From Zea mays (lineage: Eukaryota > Streptophyta > Magnoliopsida > Poales > Poaceae), in contig NC_050100.1 of assembly GCF_902167145.1 (NCBI RefSeq), forward strand, positions 188,783,439-188,847,438: DNA of 64,000 nucleotides, read 5' to 3'. This document shows positions 11,482 through 21,697 of the stretch, in pieces. The notes below the pieces were generated by a model. It did not search any database and was not told where the DNA came from. It worked only from the letters and a program-made list of their open reading frames with translations. The number at the start of each line of letters is the position of its first letter. The first letter of the stretch is position 1. The translations under genes were made by a program, and so were the position numbers.

Positions 11482-11637
11482 AAAGTATTGTATGCTCATT
11501 ACAACGAAATTGAGAAACAAAGGGTATGAGTGAAAGAACGAACTGGTTAGATGGTCAAGCTTGGACGCGAACTTCTACGTCTTGAGTAGCTTGGCTTGCT
11601 TATTTGAGAAGCTTGTGACCCCGTCAGCGAACGTCCC
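11287..11637 (-). pseudogene. PWI-domain (SRm160/SRRM1-like splicing factor) gene fragment
   Basis: Two exons are recognisable on the minus strand. Exon 11637-11548 is preceded by a CGCAG acceptor and encodes FSNKQAKLLK followed by a stop and then KFASKLDHL. Exon 11364-11287 has a TAG acceptor and a GTATGT donor and encodes VDTSKVKLDVMKP, a stop, then IAKWVNELLGF. This is the start of the PWI domain of SRm160/SRRM1-type splicing coactivators, where the sequence is very conserved. The stop in KP*I replaces the tryptophan of the PWI signature. Other exons are absent. The TA repeat lies in the intron. It was presumably captured by the Helitron and cannot encode a working protein. Confidence 0.8.
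11415..11478. repeat. (TA)n microsatellite
   Basis: About 32 uninterrupted TA units lie inside Helitron H1, in the intron of the PWI fragment. This is a candidate length-polymorphic locus. Confidence 0.98.
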
Positions 11638-12145
11638 CTGCGAAAAACACGACAGCTAGAGCGGTCTCTACCAATAACAGATCCGATGAGAACAACTGTG
11701 ACCAGACGAATCACACGCTAGGTAGATCTACCGTTGATGCCATGCCGCCCATGGGATGGGAGGAGTGGAGTGGAGCTCTTGTCGGAGCGGAAGACGAGTG
11801 AGTTATGAGACGGGCTCCCAGACCCTTTTGGCGACGAGGAGGTTCAGAGTTGGCTGGACTCGATGCAACTTTTATCACCTAGTGAGCATCCTTATCTGGA
11901 GGCGAGCGCCCTAATCCTCCTCGCCGGTGGCGGTGCAACGACGGAAGAAGCAGACGAAGGTTGTTGTGAAATGGACGGAGTTTGATGCTAGAGCGACAGG
12001 TGCGAGAACGCTGCTGTGCGAACAAATAGGATAGAGATGAGATATGATCTGGTACCGCGGGTTGATTTTGAAGAAATACAAGAGGTTCTTTGTAAAAATA
12101 TGACGCGGGACGACCGTTGAAACTGGTGCTTTAATATAGTAGAGA

Positions 12146-12181
12146 TATATATTAGGTATATGCTCGTGTGTTGCTACGGAA
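12146..12181 (-). mobile_element. Junction of Helitron ends: H2 5' tip and H3 3' end
   Basis: On the minus strand the bases from about 12181 to 12152 read CCGTAGCAACACACGAGCATATACCTAA, a Helitron-type 3' end (hairpin-like GC stretch, terminal CTRR). A few TA bases follow before Helitron H1. Those bases, joined to 10873, match a Helitron 5' start with one change (TATATACTATATT against TCTATACTATATT). So a third Helitron (H3) ends at 12152 and extends to the right; its 5' end was not found. Confidence 0.6.
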
Positions 12182-12930
12182 TCAATATGATAAAATATAA
12201 TGATACATGAAAACTCTAATTGTTATCCTATATTTTTGTTAGCATCACTAAAAGTGAATGTTTACATACATAAAAGATATATAAGATTATACCCATCCTT
12301 TGTCGTTAATAAACAAAAGCAGGTAGGTTTGGCGATGAATTATGTGGTCCATTACGTATGGGCCACGGTACGATTTTATCACTTTAGAGCAACTCCAATC
12401 ATGTTCTTGGTAAGTGCTAGACTGCAGTAGCAACAACAAGCAGTTGTAACCTAGAAACAATTCCTTTTTACTCATGTTTTCAAAGCTGATAACTACCAAT
12501 GTGTTATTGTAGCATATATAGCTATAGTGCAAACAGCCATAAGTAGTTGAAGCGAGGTATTGGCACTTGTTCTAGACTTGCATATGTATTTATGAAGTGA
12601 CATTTGTTTCTTGTTCAGAATTCAGAAATATGGTGAGCCTTTGCGGCCTGCCTGAATAACTTGTACTAATCCATCAAGGACCAATGGGTTTTATCTACAT
12701 AATTTTAGCATTTAAGCCACCCATTTATCGCATGTTTAACCTTTAATTATTCACAATTTTTTTTGTTTTACTATCTTCTTTCTCTTAATTTGGTAAATAT
12801 TTTAAACCCTTGACACATTGACACCTCATCTCAACCCTGAAGCTATACCATTATAAATCCAACAAGTGCATCGTGCGAACATATGTTGCTTCAAATCTTC
12901 AACGCCTTACTGCATGGTGCACATACTACA
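12182..12930. other. A/T-rich DNA, no gene recognised
   Basis: Short ORFs only, none convincing. If H3 is real, this belongs to its 3' part. Confidence 0.4.
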
Positions 12931-13430
12931 AACTTTTCTATTTACAATCATCCTTTTGACTGATATACGAAATTTTAGATTGGCTTGTATTACTACCATC
13001 CAGTGCAGGTCATACTGAACTGTTGACGTTGGATAGACTCCTAAAGTCAGAACTATCAAACATTCGAATGTCCATATGATCTGATGACCTCCAATTTGCA
13101 ACATTATATCAGCAGAGGCCTCTAAGATCAGCATCATAGACTGTAGACTTAGTTAGAAGTTCAGTATGTACAGAGCTCCCTTGTTGTTTCTTGTTGGTCA
13201 ACGAGCCTCATGCAGAGCTAATCTTTGTTATCCTTGAGTAGTCACCAACGTTGACAACAAATGGTGGGTCTTTTTCATCACCGAACATATTTTCTTCACT
13301 CGTTTGCTCCAATTCTTTTGTCAAGTCTTCCATTGTCTTCTTTAAGTTGGCTTTGCTCATCTGTGCACCATCACCCATTGAGATGCCAACCATGGTGATT
13401 TTGGGAAGAAGAGGGTTTATTTGCTTGTAA
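12931..13430 (-). pseudogene. Decayed coding exon of unrecognised gene
   Basis: One minus-strand frame reads through about 160 codons with only three stops, all TGA (at the positions following ITKISSA, DLRGLC and SNVNSSV). It is a polar, non-repetitive sequence including MSKANLKKTMEDLTKELEQT, FGDEKDPPFVVNVGDYSRI and MFDSSDFRSLSNVN. Three TGA stops are what CGA-to-TGA decay of a real exon would give. An AG lies upstream near 13430. I do not recognise the family. It is on the same strand as the exons at 19053-19515 and could be a later exon of the same gene, with the solo LTR 13933-18889 in between. Confidence 0.45.
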
Positions 13431-13932
13431 ATTATTCATCATGCCGGCATCATATCTGGTACCAAACAGAGATGACTTCAAAGTATGCTAATAAAAATCC
13501 TTGTATATAACTAGATAAGTGGAGCAGCTAACTGAATGGATAATAGTTTTAAAACTTCTTTAAGCTCTGTATTATTGACATATTTGGCCCACTACCAACT
13601 AAATGCATAGAACACATAATGCATGCATTTGTGCATGACACCAAGCAGCATTGATTAAACAACCTGCTACACTTATTGTCACTTTCTTGTGCTTCGAATT
13701 TTCTATCATGCCCTGGCCATATATTTGGAAACAGATTGCTAAAATAAACTATACCAATCAAACAGCAAGCTTATCGTATATTATTATATTTTTTATTGAC
13801 ACCAACAAAACCTATATCTGTAACCCACTTGTCCATGAGAAAAAGTAATTACAAGCTACAAGGCTGAAAACACAACCAAAACTATACTATCAGGAAATTG
13901 TTTCCCATATGACAAGAAAGTTATTTCATGTA

Positions 13933-16900
13933 TGTAAAGCCTAAATTTTGTATCAGAAAAATAATAATAATAATATAAATAAATAAATATAATTATGTAG
14001 TGACTGGGGATTATGGAACCTTTGGAGATCATTTGATTTTCTTTTAGTTGTGCATATTCAATTAATGGAATGATATTGGTCAAATAACAAATAAATAAAA
14101 TAGAAATATGCATATCATGCTGGAGCCCTTGTATTTTTGCATTTGTACTCAAATTTATGAGACAAGTTTAAGTTTGAAAAGTAGAATTTGAAAATAGAAA
14201 GGGAAATAAGAAAAGAGAAGGAAATACATTACAAATATATATATATATATGTATATAAATAATTGTACATTAAATCTTAGGCTTTGAACCATTCTCTAAA
14301 GAATTATATAAAAGTATTGCCTCATGAAGATCTCATGATAATAAACATTTAAATCTTGAAATAAGCTATTACTAACTTTATTTAATAAATAATACGAGAA
14401 GGGATCCTTAATTATTTAATTGTATGATTCATTCTTTATTAAGTCTATATGTGTTGAAGCATGTTTGGTTAGAGAAATAGGAATAATAAATAAATGAATA
14501 AATATACTTTGCATCATATTGGAGTTTTGAATGTGCATTTGGAATTCGTTTGAATTTAAATTAGAATTTGAACTCTATGAATTCAGCCAAAAGAAAACAA
14601 GGAAAAATAAAATATGTATATATTCATATGTATAAAAAAGGGGACAAACCTTGCTCTGGGCCTAATCTATACATCGGCCCACTACCTTCCACTCCCACGC
14701 AGCCCAATTTGGCAAACTCGCGCGTCGACAACTAGGCCTCGCCCACAAAGCCACTTACGCGTGCACGCACCTCAGCGCCGATAGGTGGGTCAGCCCGCGC
14801 CAGCCACTCATCGTTGCCCAGTCCGCACCACGTCCCTGTTCCTATGACACTTACGCGTGGGACCCGCCACCACCCTTGTACGTCTTCCCCTCTAACAAAC
14901 TCCACCCAAATTCGGTGAACGCCGAGCTAATCGGGGGATGGCGTTATGGCTGACTTGGCTGTGGCAATGCCGAACTCGCCTCCTCGCGGCTATATAACCG
15001 AGTTAGCTTTCCCCCTCTCAAGTCCCAACACGACGAGTTATATCTGCTGCGCCGCCGCTACACAAGGGTGTGGCGGATAGAATCCGGGCTGTCGCCATCG
15101 AACTAGCACATCGACGACGCCTGAGGATCGATCTAGTGGTCGCGGGGGATCGCCTGCGCTCACCGCGCGTGCTGATGGCCATCCCAGGCATGGGGATCTA
15201 CGTGGGCTCTTTGGATTGCTCGCCGGGGTTCTGGCGCAACTACAAACCCGCGCGCCACTGTTGGCCTATGTCCACGTTACCTCTTCACCGTGGTGAATCG
15301 CTTCGTGTGATCGCCGGAGGGCCTATATCGTGTTCGAGAGGGTGGCTGGGCACGAGAGCTCTCTGGGTTGGAGAAATTGCTCGACGGAGCAATTCTGCCG
15401 CCGCAGACCCACCTCCGGCCGTGGTCGAACTTCGGTGCTTCATCAATCCAGGTAAGAAGCCCTCTTCAAAGTCACTTTTGTCTCAGCTACGTATAGAAAT
15501 TGTTGTCATGGGAATTCATGCAACAGGGGCTTGGGATCGGTGGTCGCCGGAGCACCGCGCCGCCATCCCTAGGGAACGCGCCGCTTGGGTCTGCGTCAGG
15601 GTAGAAGATGGGTCTTTTGGCCGTTGGTCTCAAATGGAGCGGCTGAGATCAAGGTCACTGTACCGCTTCGGGTGAAGCGTTATGGGCTGTTGAGCGCAAG
15701 ATGAGCGGACGAGATTAGATGCTAGCGTGTCGTTTCATGGGTGGATCTGGTCCGTTGGATTGCGATCGGACGGACGCGTAGTGATTCGTGCTATTTAAAA
15801 ATGTGGCAGTTGGATCTAAATCCGATGGTCTGCGTAGCGTACCGGTTCGGGGCTGGCTGGATTTAATCATGGCCGTCCCTATCGATCGGATGGTCGAGAT
15901 CGGCATGTACCCTTTCGCCCGACTATTTTGTTAAAAATCCCTCCTGGAATTTAGAAACTAACCCACAGTCCATCTTTATATAAAGATCATTCCATATAGG
16001 TCCTGAAAATTGTGTTTTCAACCCCGAGCTCTTGAGTAATATTAACTATAACCCAAATTCGGTTATTAATATAAAATAAAATTTGGTAATTGATTTTTAG
16101 TATAGAAATAAATCCAAAGACTTGTTTAATTCATATTTAATTTATTTTAATTCCTTTTTGATCCATTTTGGTTGCAACAAATTCATGATAATATTGTTTA
16201 TTATCTAGTAACATTATTTTAGTATGAAACATATGGTTAGATATATGTGTTTGATTTGTTTTGTATCTGCCATTTAAAACTTCAGAAAATCATAACTAAT
16301 TCATTTTAACTCCGATTCGATCCATTCAAATTGTGTTAGCTTCGTATAAATATTTACTACGCAGTAACAATGTTAATTATACCATGTCGCATACTTTTAT
16401 AGTTAGATATTTATTTATCCTATGTCTACTAGATTAACCTTGCTAAACCAAAGCTAACCTATCCATAATTATAATTTGATTAAAATATGATCTCTAGTCA
16501 AGTTATAATTAAGATTAAGGTTGAGTTAATTATTTATATAATAGTCTCTCATATGATATACACTAACCAATTATAATATAATATTTAAACCACATAGATC
16601 TACCATAAATCATAATTCTTTAACAGTAACTGTGATTTTAGTGGTTCGCGAACCCACGATCTCGTAGCGACGTGTAGATTACTATTATGCAGTTTGTTCT
16701 TATATTTGGTGTGATGTTAATTATGCCTATACAATGTTTGTTTGTATTTCTACGACTAGCAGTAAGGTCACGAAAATCTGAAGATCATCCTGGTACCTGG
16801 AATCTTAAGTCCCAGGCAAGTTGTGCCCTTGACCACTTTTATTACCCAATAATGTTCTTTATAATCATTTATTGATGCATAGGTTTAATTTTGATGGAAC

Positions 16901-18889
16901 CCAATAGGTCACCCTAGTCTGGTTATCTTTTTACCTTGATCATCCCTGAATTATTTGGGTAGTTTTGCTATTGCTCCATATGGTTTTGGGTTTAATATTA
17001 CATTATGTTCATGTTCCAATTATACTGTTATTTTATTTATTGTTTATGTCAAGGTCATTATTTTTAATTGGAACATGGAGCTTAACTTGAGAAACACGTG
17101 CCACCACAAGGGTAGAATGGGACGCCCTTGGCTGACTAACTAGGAAAGCTTGTGGAGGACTACCTTACCCGATAGGGGCAAGGGCAGTAGGGGAGTAGGC
17201 GTGTAGGGAGGTTTCCGGGTTGATTTTGCTGCGATGACGGTCAGACGGGAGATTCCTGCATTGCTCTTCCTAGAAACTGTAGCGGGTTTTCTAAAACTAG
17301 TGGAACTTTGTAAAGGCCTCGTAGTGGATCCCAAGTCATTCACATTGGTAGTGTCTAAGGGTCTAGCTAACTCAGTTGACACAACACGACTTGTTGGTAC
17401 AGGGTACAACCTCTGCAGAGTGTAAAACTGGTATACTAACAGTGCTCGCGGTCATGAGTATAGGTGTACATTTGGGTCGGGCCTAATGGGTCGGCCCGAA
17501 GCACGGAAAAAAAAGCACGACCCAGGCACGGCACGACACGAAATATTTTAGTGTCGGGCCGGCACGGCCCTATATATCGGGCCGGGTTTGGGCCGAGGTC
17601 GCGGCTCATGGGCGGGCACGAGCACGACCCGTTTAAGGCAGGCACGAAATGGCCCATATAGAGGCACGAAAAGGCCCATATATTTATTAAAATCACACTT
17701 CATTCCACATTTTCATGTACTTGATAAAGAACACAAAGCTAAAGATAATGTTAGTTAGATGTTTTTTGTAGCTTTGAATTAGAGTATGTGATGTAATTTT
17801 ATTTTTGTTATGAACATTAGATAATGAACTGAACTTACGAACTTTATATAGAGCTGATTATAATCTTTTTCTTTCTAACAAAATAATTTGTAAACGAGGT
17901 AGTCATTGCATAGCTCTAGTAACTTAATACAAATATTAAGTTTGCTTTTGGTCAAATTTATTTGTCTTATCTTTTATTTGTTTTATTTAATTTGTTTTGA
18001 ATTTCGGGCTCTGATGTGAATTTCGGGCCCTGATGTGAATTTCGGGCCAAAAACTGAATTTCTGGCCAAAATTTGAATTTCGGACCCTAATGTGAATTTC
18101 GGGCTTTTATAATTTCGAGCCGCCCGAAATGAGCCCGGCACGTTTAAGCAATTACGGGCCAAGCCATGGGCCAAGGGCTAGGCCCGTGGGCCGGCCCCAC
18201 ATGGCCCGAAATTCAAACGGGTCGGGCCGGCCCGAAATTCAAATAATACGGACCTTTTCGGGCTTGGACCGGGCCGGGCGGCCCGAATGTACACCTATAG
18301 TCATGAGCAGCTCAGGACCCTCACATGATTAAATTATGGAACTAAATTCAATTTGTCATTTGCATTGCATCGAATTTATTATTAATTTTGTTATATTATT
18401 ATCATGGTTTGGTATTTACTTATATTTAGTAACTGCTAATAAAAATTTGACCAACTTATTAAAAGCAATGCTCATCTTTAACCCCTATTACTGATCAGCC
18501 ATACACATCACATGAACTCTCACCTTCGGTGAGTTCATGCACATTATGCCCCACAATTTGTTGAGCGATGAACATATATGAGCTCACCCTTGCTATCTCA
18601 CATCCCCCATAGGTCAAGAACATGTACTGCAGGATGAGACGCATGAAGGATAATGTGATGTGTTCCTGAGAGGTCTAGACCATCGTCTCCTAGTTAACTT
18701 TGGGTTGCTGGATCATTGACTCCTTTCGATGTAATTATTTATTTATTTTGTACAGAACTCCTATTATATAGTAAAGATCTGACATTCGTTTCTGTACTAT
18801 GATTCATCATATGTGTGAGACTTGGTCCCAGCACACCTGGTGATTATGTTCGCGCCTGGGTCTTGGTGCCCTGAAATCCGGGTGTGACA
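13933..18889 (+). mobile_element. Solo LTR of long-LTR gypsy family S (copy 2)
   Basis: The sequence starts TGTAAAGCC (related copies: TGTAATACC) and ends GGGTGTGACA, with a perfect 5-bp duplication ATGTA at 13928-13932 and 18890-18894. It has no coding interior; without the inserted MITE it is about 4.1 kb. The promoter region has TATATAA at 14991-14997. The ORF at 15070-15675 lies just downstream, in the transcribed LTR part, and resembles no protein I know. From about 16530 the sequence aligns with 33140 onward in copy 3. A solo LTR arises by recombination between the two LTRs of a full element. Confidence 0.88.
17459..18299. mobile_element. 841-bp hAT-type MITE
   Basis: The terminal inverted repeat is TATAGGTGTACATTYGGG at both ends. 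A perfect 8-bp duplication GTCATGAG is at 17451-17458 and 18300-18307; removing the element restores the LTR sequence 'gtcatgagcagctc' seen in other copies. Both arms are rich in GGGCC/CGGCCC and the middle in A/T; short degenerate repeats 'gaatttcgggcc' run through 18000-18110. There is no coding capacity. The 8-bp duplication points to mobilisation by a hAT transposase. Confidence 0.9.
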
Positions 18890-19052
18890 ATGTATGAAAA
18901 ACTAATTTTAGCATTAAGTGGGCATGCACAACTAATAAGAAAATATTTTTTTCATAAGCCTCTTAAGTCAACTCAGTAAGTTAATCTCCCTACACAACGT
19001 AGCAAACAACTATATGAAAAACTAAAACAAGAGATAAGCAATTCATATGCAC

Positions 19053-19515
19053 CTTTCTTCAAATGAATCAACAACATAAGGGAACTTTGGTTGTATGCCA
19101 AAAGCTTTTCTTAACCACTTATTTCCTAGAAGGACTTTATCAACAACATCAAGAAACTGAATATCTGTATCTTTCATTACAACATTTAATGGTATACCAG
19201 CTGGGCCAATCTTATTCATTAATTCTTGTACCTAAATCAAAAGTCCCTGTACTAAGAGCCAGAAATTAGATTAAGATATATTGCTGCAAACAACAAATTC
19301 AAGACATCTTATGTACAAAAATGGTTATAATACCTCTAGGGGCTCAAGCAAGCTTTCATCAGTTTCTTCAATTATTTTTTATCTTAAACTATCATCGACC
19401 ATATCCCTTCTATGTTGTGTATGGAGATTTTGCATTATCGAATGGAAATGTTGATCCATTGAAGCTTCAAGGATATTGTCCAACGAGGTTTTATCAAAAA
19501 AAGTATGGTGTGTAC
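19053..19515 (-). pseudogene. Two exons of an unrecognised gene
   Basis: Exon 19515-19334 and exon 19231-19053 have AG acceptors and GT donors and join in frame across a 102-bp intron (…SLLEPLE then VQELMNKIG…). The encoded segment is ordinary-looking protein (KIGPAGIPLNVVMKD, LLGNKWLRKAFG, FPYVVDSFEER), with one in-frame TAA after DDSLR. I do not recognise the family. Exon structure survives, so it was captured or left as genomic DNA, not as a cDNA. The piece further along at 13430-12931 may belong with it. Confidence 0.55.
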
Positions 19516-19687
19516 CTGACATTATGAGCATAAAGAATCATATCAGACTATTTGGTTTACTTCCCTAGCATACATGTGCAGGAGTTGTTAACTACATCAT
19601 TGAGGTGCAATTAAAATGATGTATCCATGTTCCTACCTTTAGGGTTGGTACTGTGAATGTTGTGAAAAATGCAAAAGCAATCCATAC

Positions 19688-20042
19688 CTACATCTCTTGC
19701 ATAATGACATATAGTGAAAGTCCGACCGAGATAATTTTGGATTAGCAAAGCTCTTGTGATTTTTGTAAGTTCGATACAATTTATGAGAAAAATGTTTCAT
19801 GCATCGATCTCAGCAACATACTGTAACATAATTGCAAATATAAATATGTCAAAAGTTATTAGATAGATTAGAGTCCTATACAATCTCGGCAACGTATTGT
19901 AACAAAATTGCAAATGTAGATAGGTCAAAAGTTATTCGATAGATTAGAGTCCTATACAATTGCAAAATGGCAACTAAAAAAGGAATATCATCAAACATCC
20001 ATACCAAGCTTCGTCCAGAAAGGCAATAGTTCCACCAGGTTT
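19688..20042 (-). pseudogene. Plant myosin motor-domain fragment, two exons
   Basis: Exon 20042-20005 (preceded by TTTGCAG, followed by GTATGG) encodes PGGTIAFLDEA. Exon 19820-19688 encodes RSMHETFF, then a stop/frameshift, then KLYRTYKNHKSFANPKLSRS, with a second frameshift near the end. These match the conserved motor-domain stretch of plant class XI/VIII myosins around LLDEACMFP...THETF...KLYQT. The intron contains a near-exact direct duplication of about 70 bp ('caaaagttatt..gatagattagagtcctatacaat', near 19850 and 19925). It is a fragment and cannot make a motor protein. Confidence 0.7.
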
Positions 20043-20726
20043 CTGCAAAGAAAGAATCAAGTACTTAGGTGAAATAAAACAATTACAACAAAATAACATG
20101 ACCAATAAGTTTAAGTACAATGTGTGTCAGATTAATTGGCATAGATGTCTATCTTGAATTGGAACTTAAGGAATAAAATAGTATCAATACTGTTTGCTTG
20201 CTAAGCATGCATTCATTTACTGATTAACTTCAATAGCAATAGCATATATGCTCTCATATGAGCACATTTGACGATGTAGTTAGATGAAACCATTGCAAGG
20301 GAACATGCAATATTTTCAGTACCACATGTCGCACCTGTAGTAGCCACGTGTCATGCCCCTCCAGTGAGCTATAGAGATCCGCTCGACTCGCCAACAGCAG
20401 CGCAGGGACGGGCCTCCCTTGCATCGGCATCATCGTTGTTGTACTCGCGGTCGCCCTTGTCATCGGAGGACTGGACGAGGGAGCCGCTAGCCTATGCGAA
20501 GGTGACCGCGGGTTGGTGGTGGCGGGGAGGGTTGGAAGGTGGGTGCGGATGATGGGGGGCGCCGAGGGTAGGGCCATAGATGGCAACATGGGGAGGATGA
20601 TGGAGCACATTTGATGGGGGGTAGGGGCGCAAATGGCGGCGTAGGGAGGGGAGCCGCCATCGTAGATTTGCGTTGTGCGTGCAGCGTTGGGGGCGTGAGC
20701 TTAGGCAACGGAGGGGTGGATGGGCC
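20043..20726. other. Unassigned DNA, A/T-rich then GC-rich
   Basis: Up to about 20340 it is A/T-rich with nothing recognised. From 20350 to 20726 it is GC-rich, with long open frames on both strands that are proline/serine-rich and low in complexity. This is what GC-rich sequence gives by chance, so no gene is called. Confidence 0.4.
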
Positions 20727-20731
20727 CCTTC

Positions 20732-21692
20732 TGTCAGCGTCCAACCCCCGGCCCAGCCCACACTCGACAGCTTCGGGCGTTCATGCGCTCGTGGGCTGGC
20801 CCAGCCAAGAGAGCCCACCACTCACATCCCAAAAGCCAGGCTGATGAGAGGAGGGGGACTCTCCCTTTTAAGCTGCCCATGACCCCCTTGGCTAGCCGAT
20901 GTGGGACTAAAGCCGAGGCACTGATTACCGGCCCCTGACATCCCACCCCCCTTGGGAAGCCCCCGAAGGCAGGCATGGGCCAACCGGGCTCCGATACCAG
21001 ATGTCAGCGTCCAACCCCTGGCCCAGCCCACATTCGACAGCTTTGGGCGTTCATGCGCTCGTGGGCTGGCCCAGCCAAGAGAGCCCACCACTCACATCCC
21101 AAAAGTCAGGCTGATGAGAGGAGGGGGACTCTCCTTTTTAAGCTACCCACGGCCCCGTTGGCTAGCTGATGTGGGACTAAAGCCAAGGCATTGACTACCG
21201 GCCCCTGACATCGATGTCAGCGTCCAACCCCCAGCCCAGCCCACACTCGACAGCTTCGGGCGTTCATGCGCTCGTGGGCTGGCCCAGCCAAGAGAGCCCA
21301 CCACTCACATCCCAAAAGCCAGGCTGATGAGAGGAGGGGGACTCTCCCTTTTAAGCTGCCACGACCCCCTTGGCTTGCCGATGTGGAACTAAAGCCGAGG
21401 CACTGACTACCGGCCCCTGACATCCCACCCCCCTTGGGAAGCCCCCCAAGGCAGGCATGGGCCAACCGGGCTCCGATACCAGATGTCAGCGTCCAACCCC
21501 CGGCCCAGCCCACACTCGACAGCTTCGGGCGTTCATGCGCTCGTGGGCTGGCTCAGCCAAGAGAGCCCACCACTCACATCCCAAAAGCCAGGCTGATGAA
21601 AGGAGGGGGACTCTCCCTTTTAAGCTGCCCACGGCCCCCTTGGCTAGCCGATGTGGGACTAAAGCCGAGGCACTTACTATCGGCCCCAGACA
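20732..21692 (-). mobile_element. Two complete miniature LTR retrotransposons joined end to end (TRIM/SMART-like)
   Basis: Four copies of a 208-209 bp LTR (plus-strand TGTCAGCG...CTGACA) lie at 20732-20940, 21002-21210, 21215-21422 and 21484-21692. The first and second, and the third and fourth, are separated by the same 61-bp internal segment; the second and third by only TCGA. On the minus strand the internal segment starts TC-TGGTATCGGAGC (primer-binding site of initiator-Met type) and ends in a purine tract AAGGGGGGTGGGA. Each unit is therefore a complete LTR-PBS-PPT-LTR element of about 479 bp. One 5-bp duplication, CCTTC (20727-20731 and 21693-21697), encloses the whole block. There is no coding capacity; ORFs here are artefacts of the repeat. 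Confidence 0.88.
21205..21220. other. LTR-LTR junction of the joined miniature elements
   Basis: CTGACA-TCGA-TGTCAG, a perfect 16-base palindrome. The four middle bases equal the two extra bases expected at the LTR end next to the primer-binding site (TC) plus those at the end next to the polypurine tract (GA). It therefore looks like two unprocessed linear cDNA ends ligated together. Confidence 0.85.
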
Positions 21693-21697
21693 CCTTC

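Larger units (their letters stand above)
10874..12145 (-). mobile_element. Non-autonomous Helitron H1 with captured gene fragment
   Basis: The minus-strand 5' end at 12145 reads TCTCTACTATATTAAAG, the canonical plant Helitron start. The 3' end reads CGCACGGGTATTAGACTAG, ending in CTAG at 10874, with an imperfect hairpin (ACC-ATCGCAACGCAC-GGGT) just upstream. The flanks are A before and T after, the expected A|T target without duplication. The length is 1272 bp, so there is no room for Rep/helicase. It holds two exons of a PWI-domain gene and a long TA microsatellite. The insertion point is within the terminus of Helitron H2. Confidence 0.85.

Noticed and set aside
15070..15675. 201-codon ORF downstream of a TATA box
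   Set aside because: It lies wholly inside the solo LTR 13933-18889, in the part transcribed from the LTR promoter. It resembles no protein I know and is not preserved in the other copies.
20732..21692. CRISPR-like or satellite interpretation of the 209/61-bp pattern
   Set aside because: The units have LTR ends, a primer-binding site, a polypurine tract and a target duplication, and spacers are identical, not unique.
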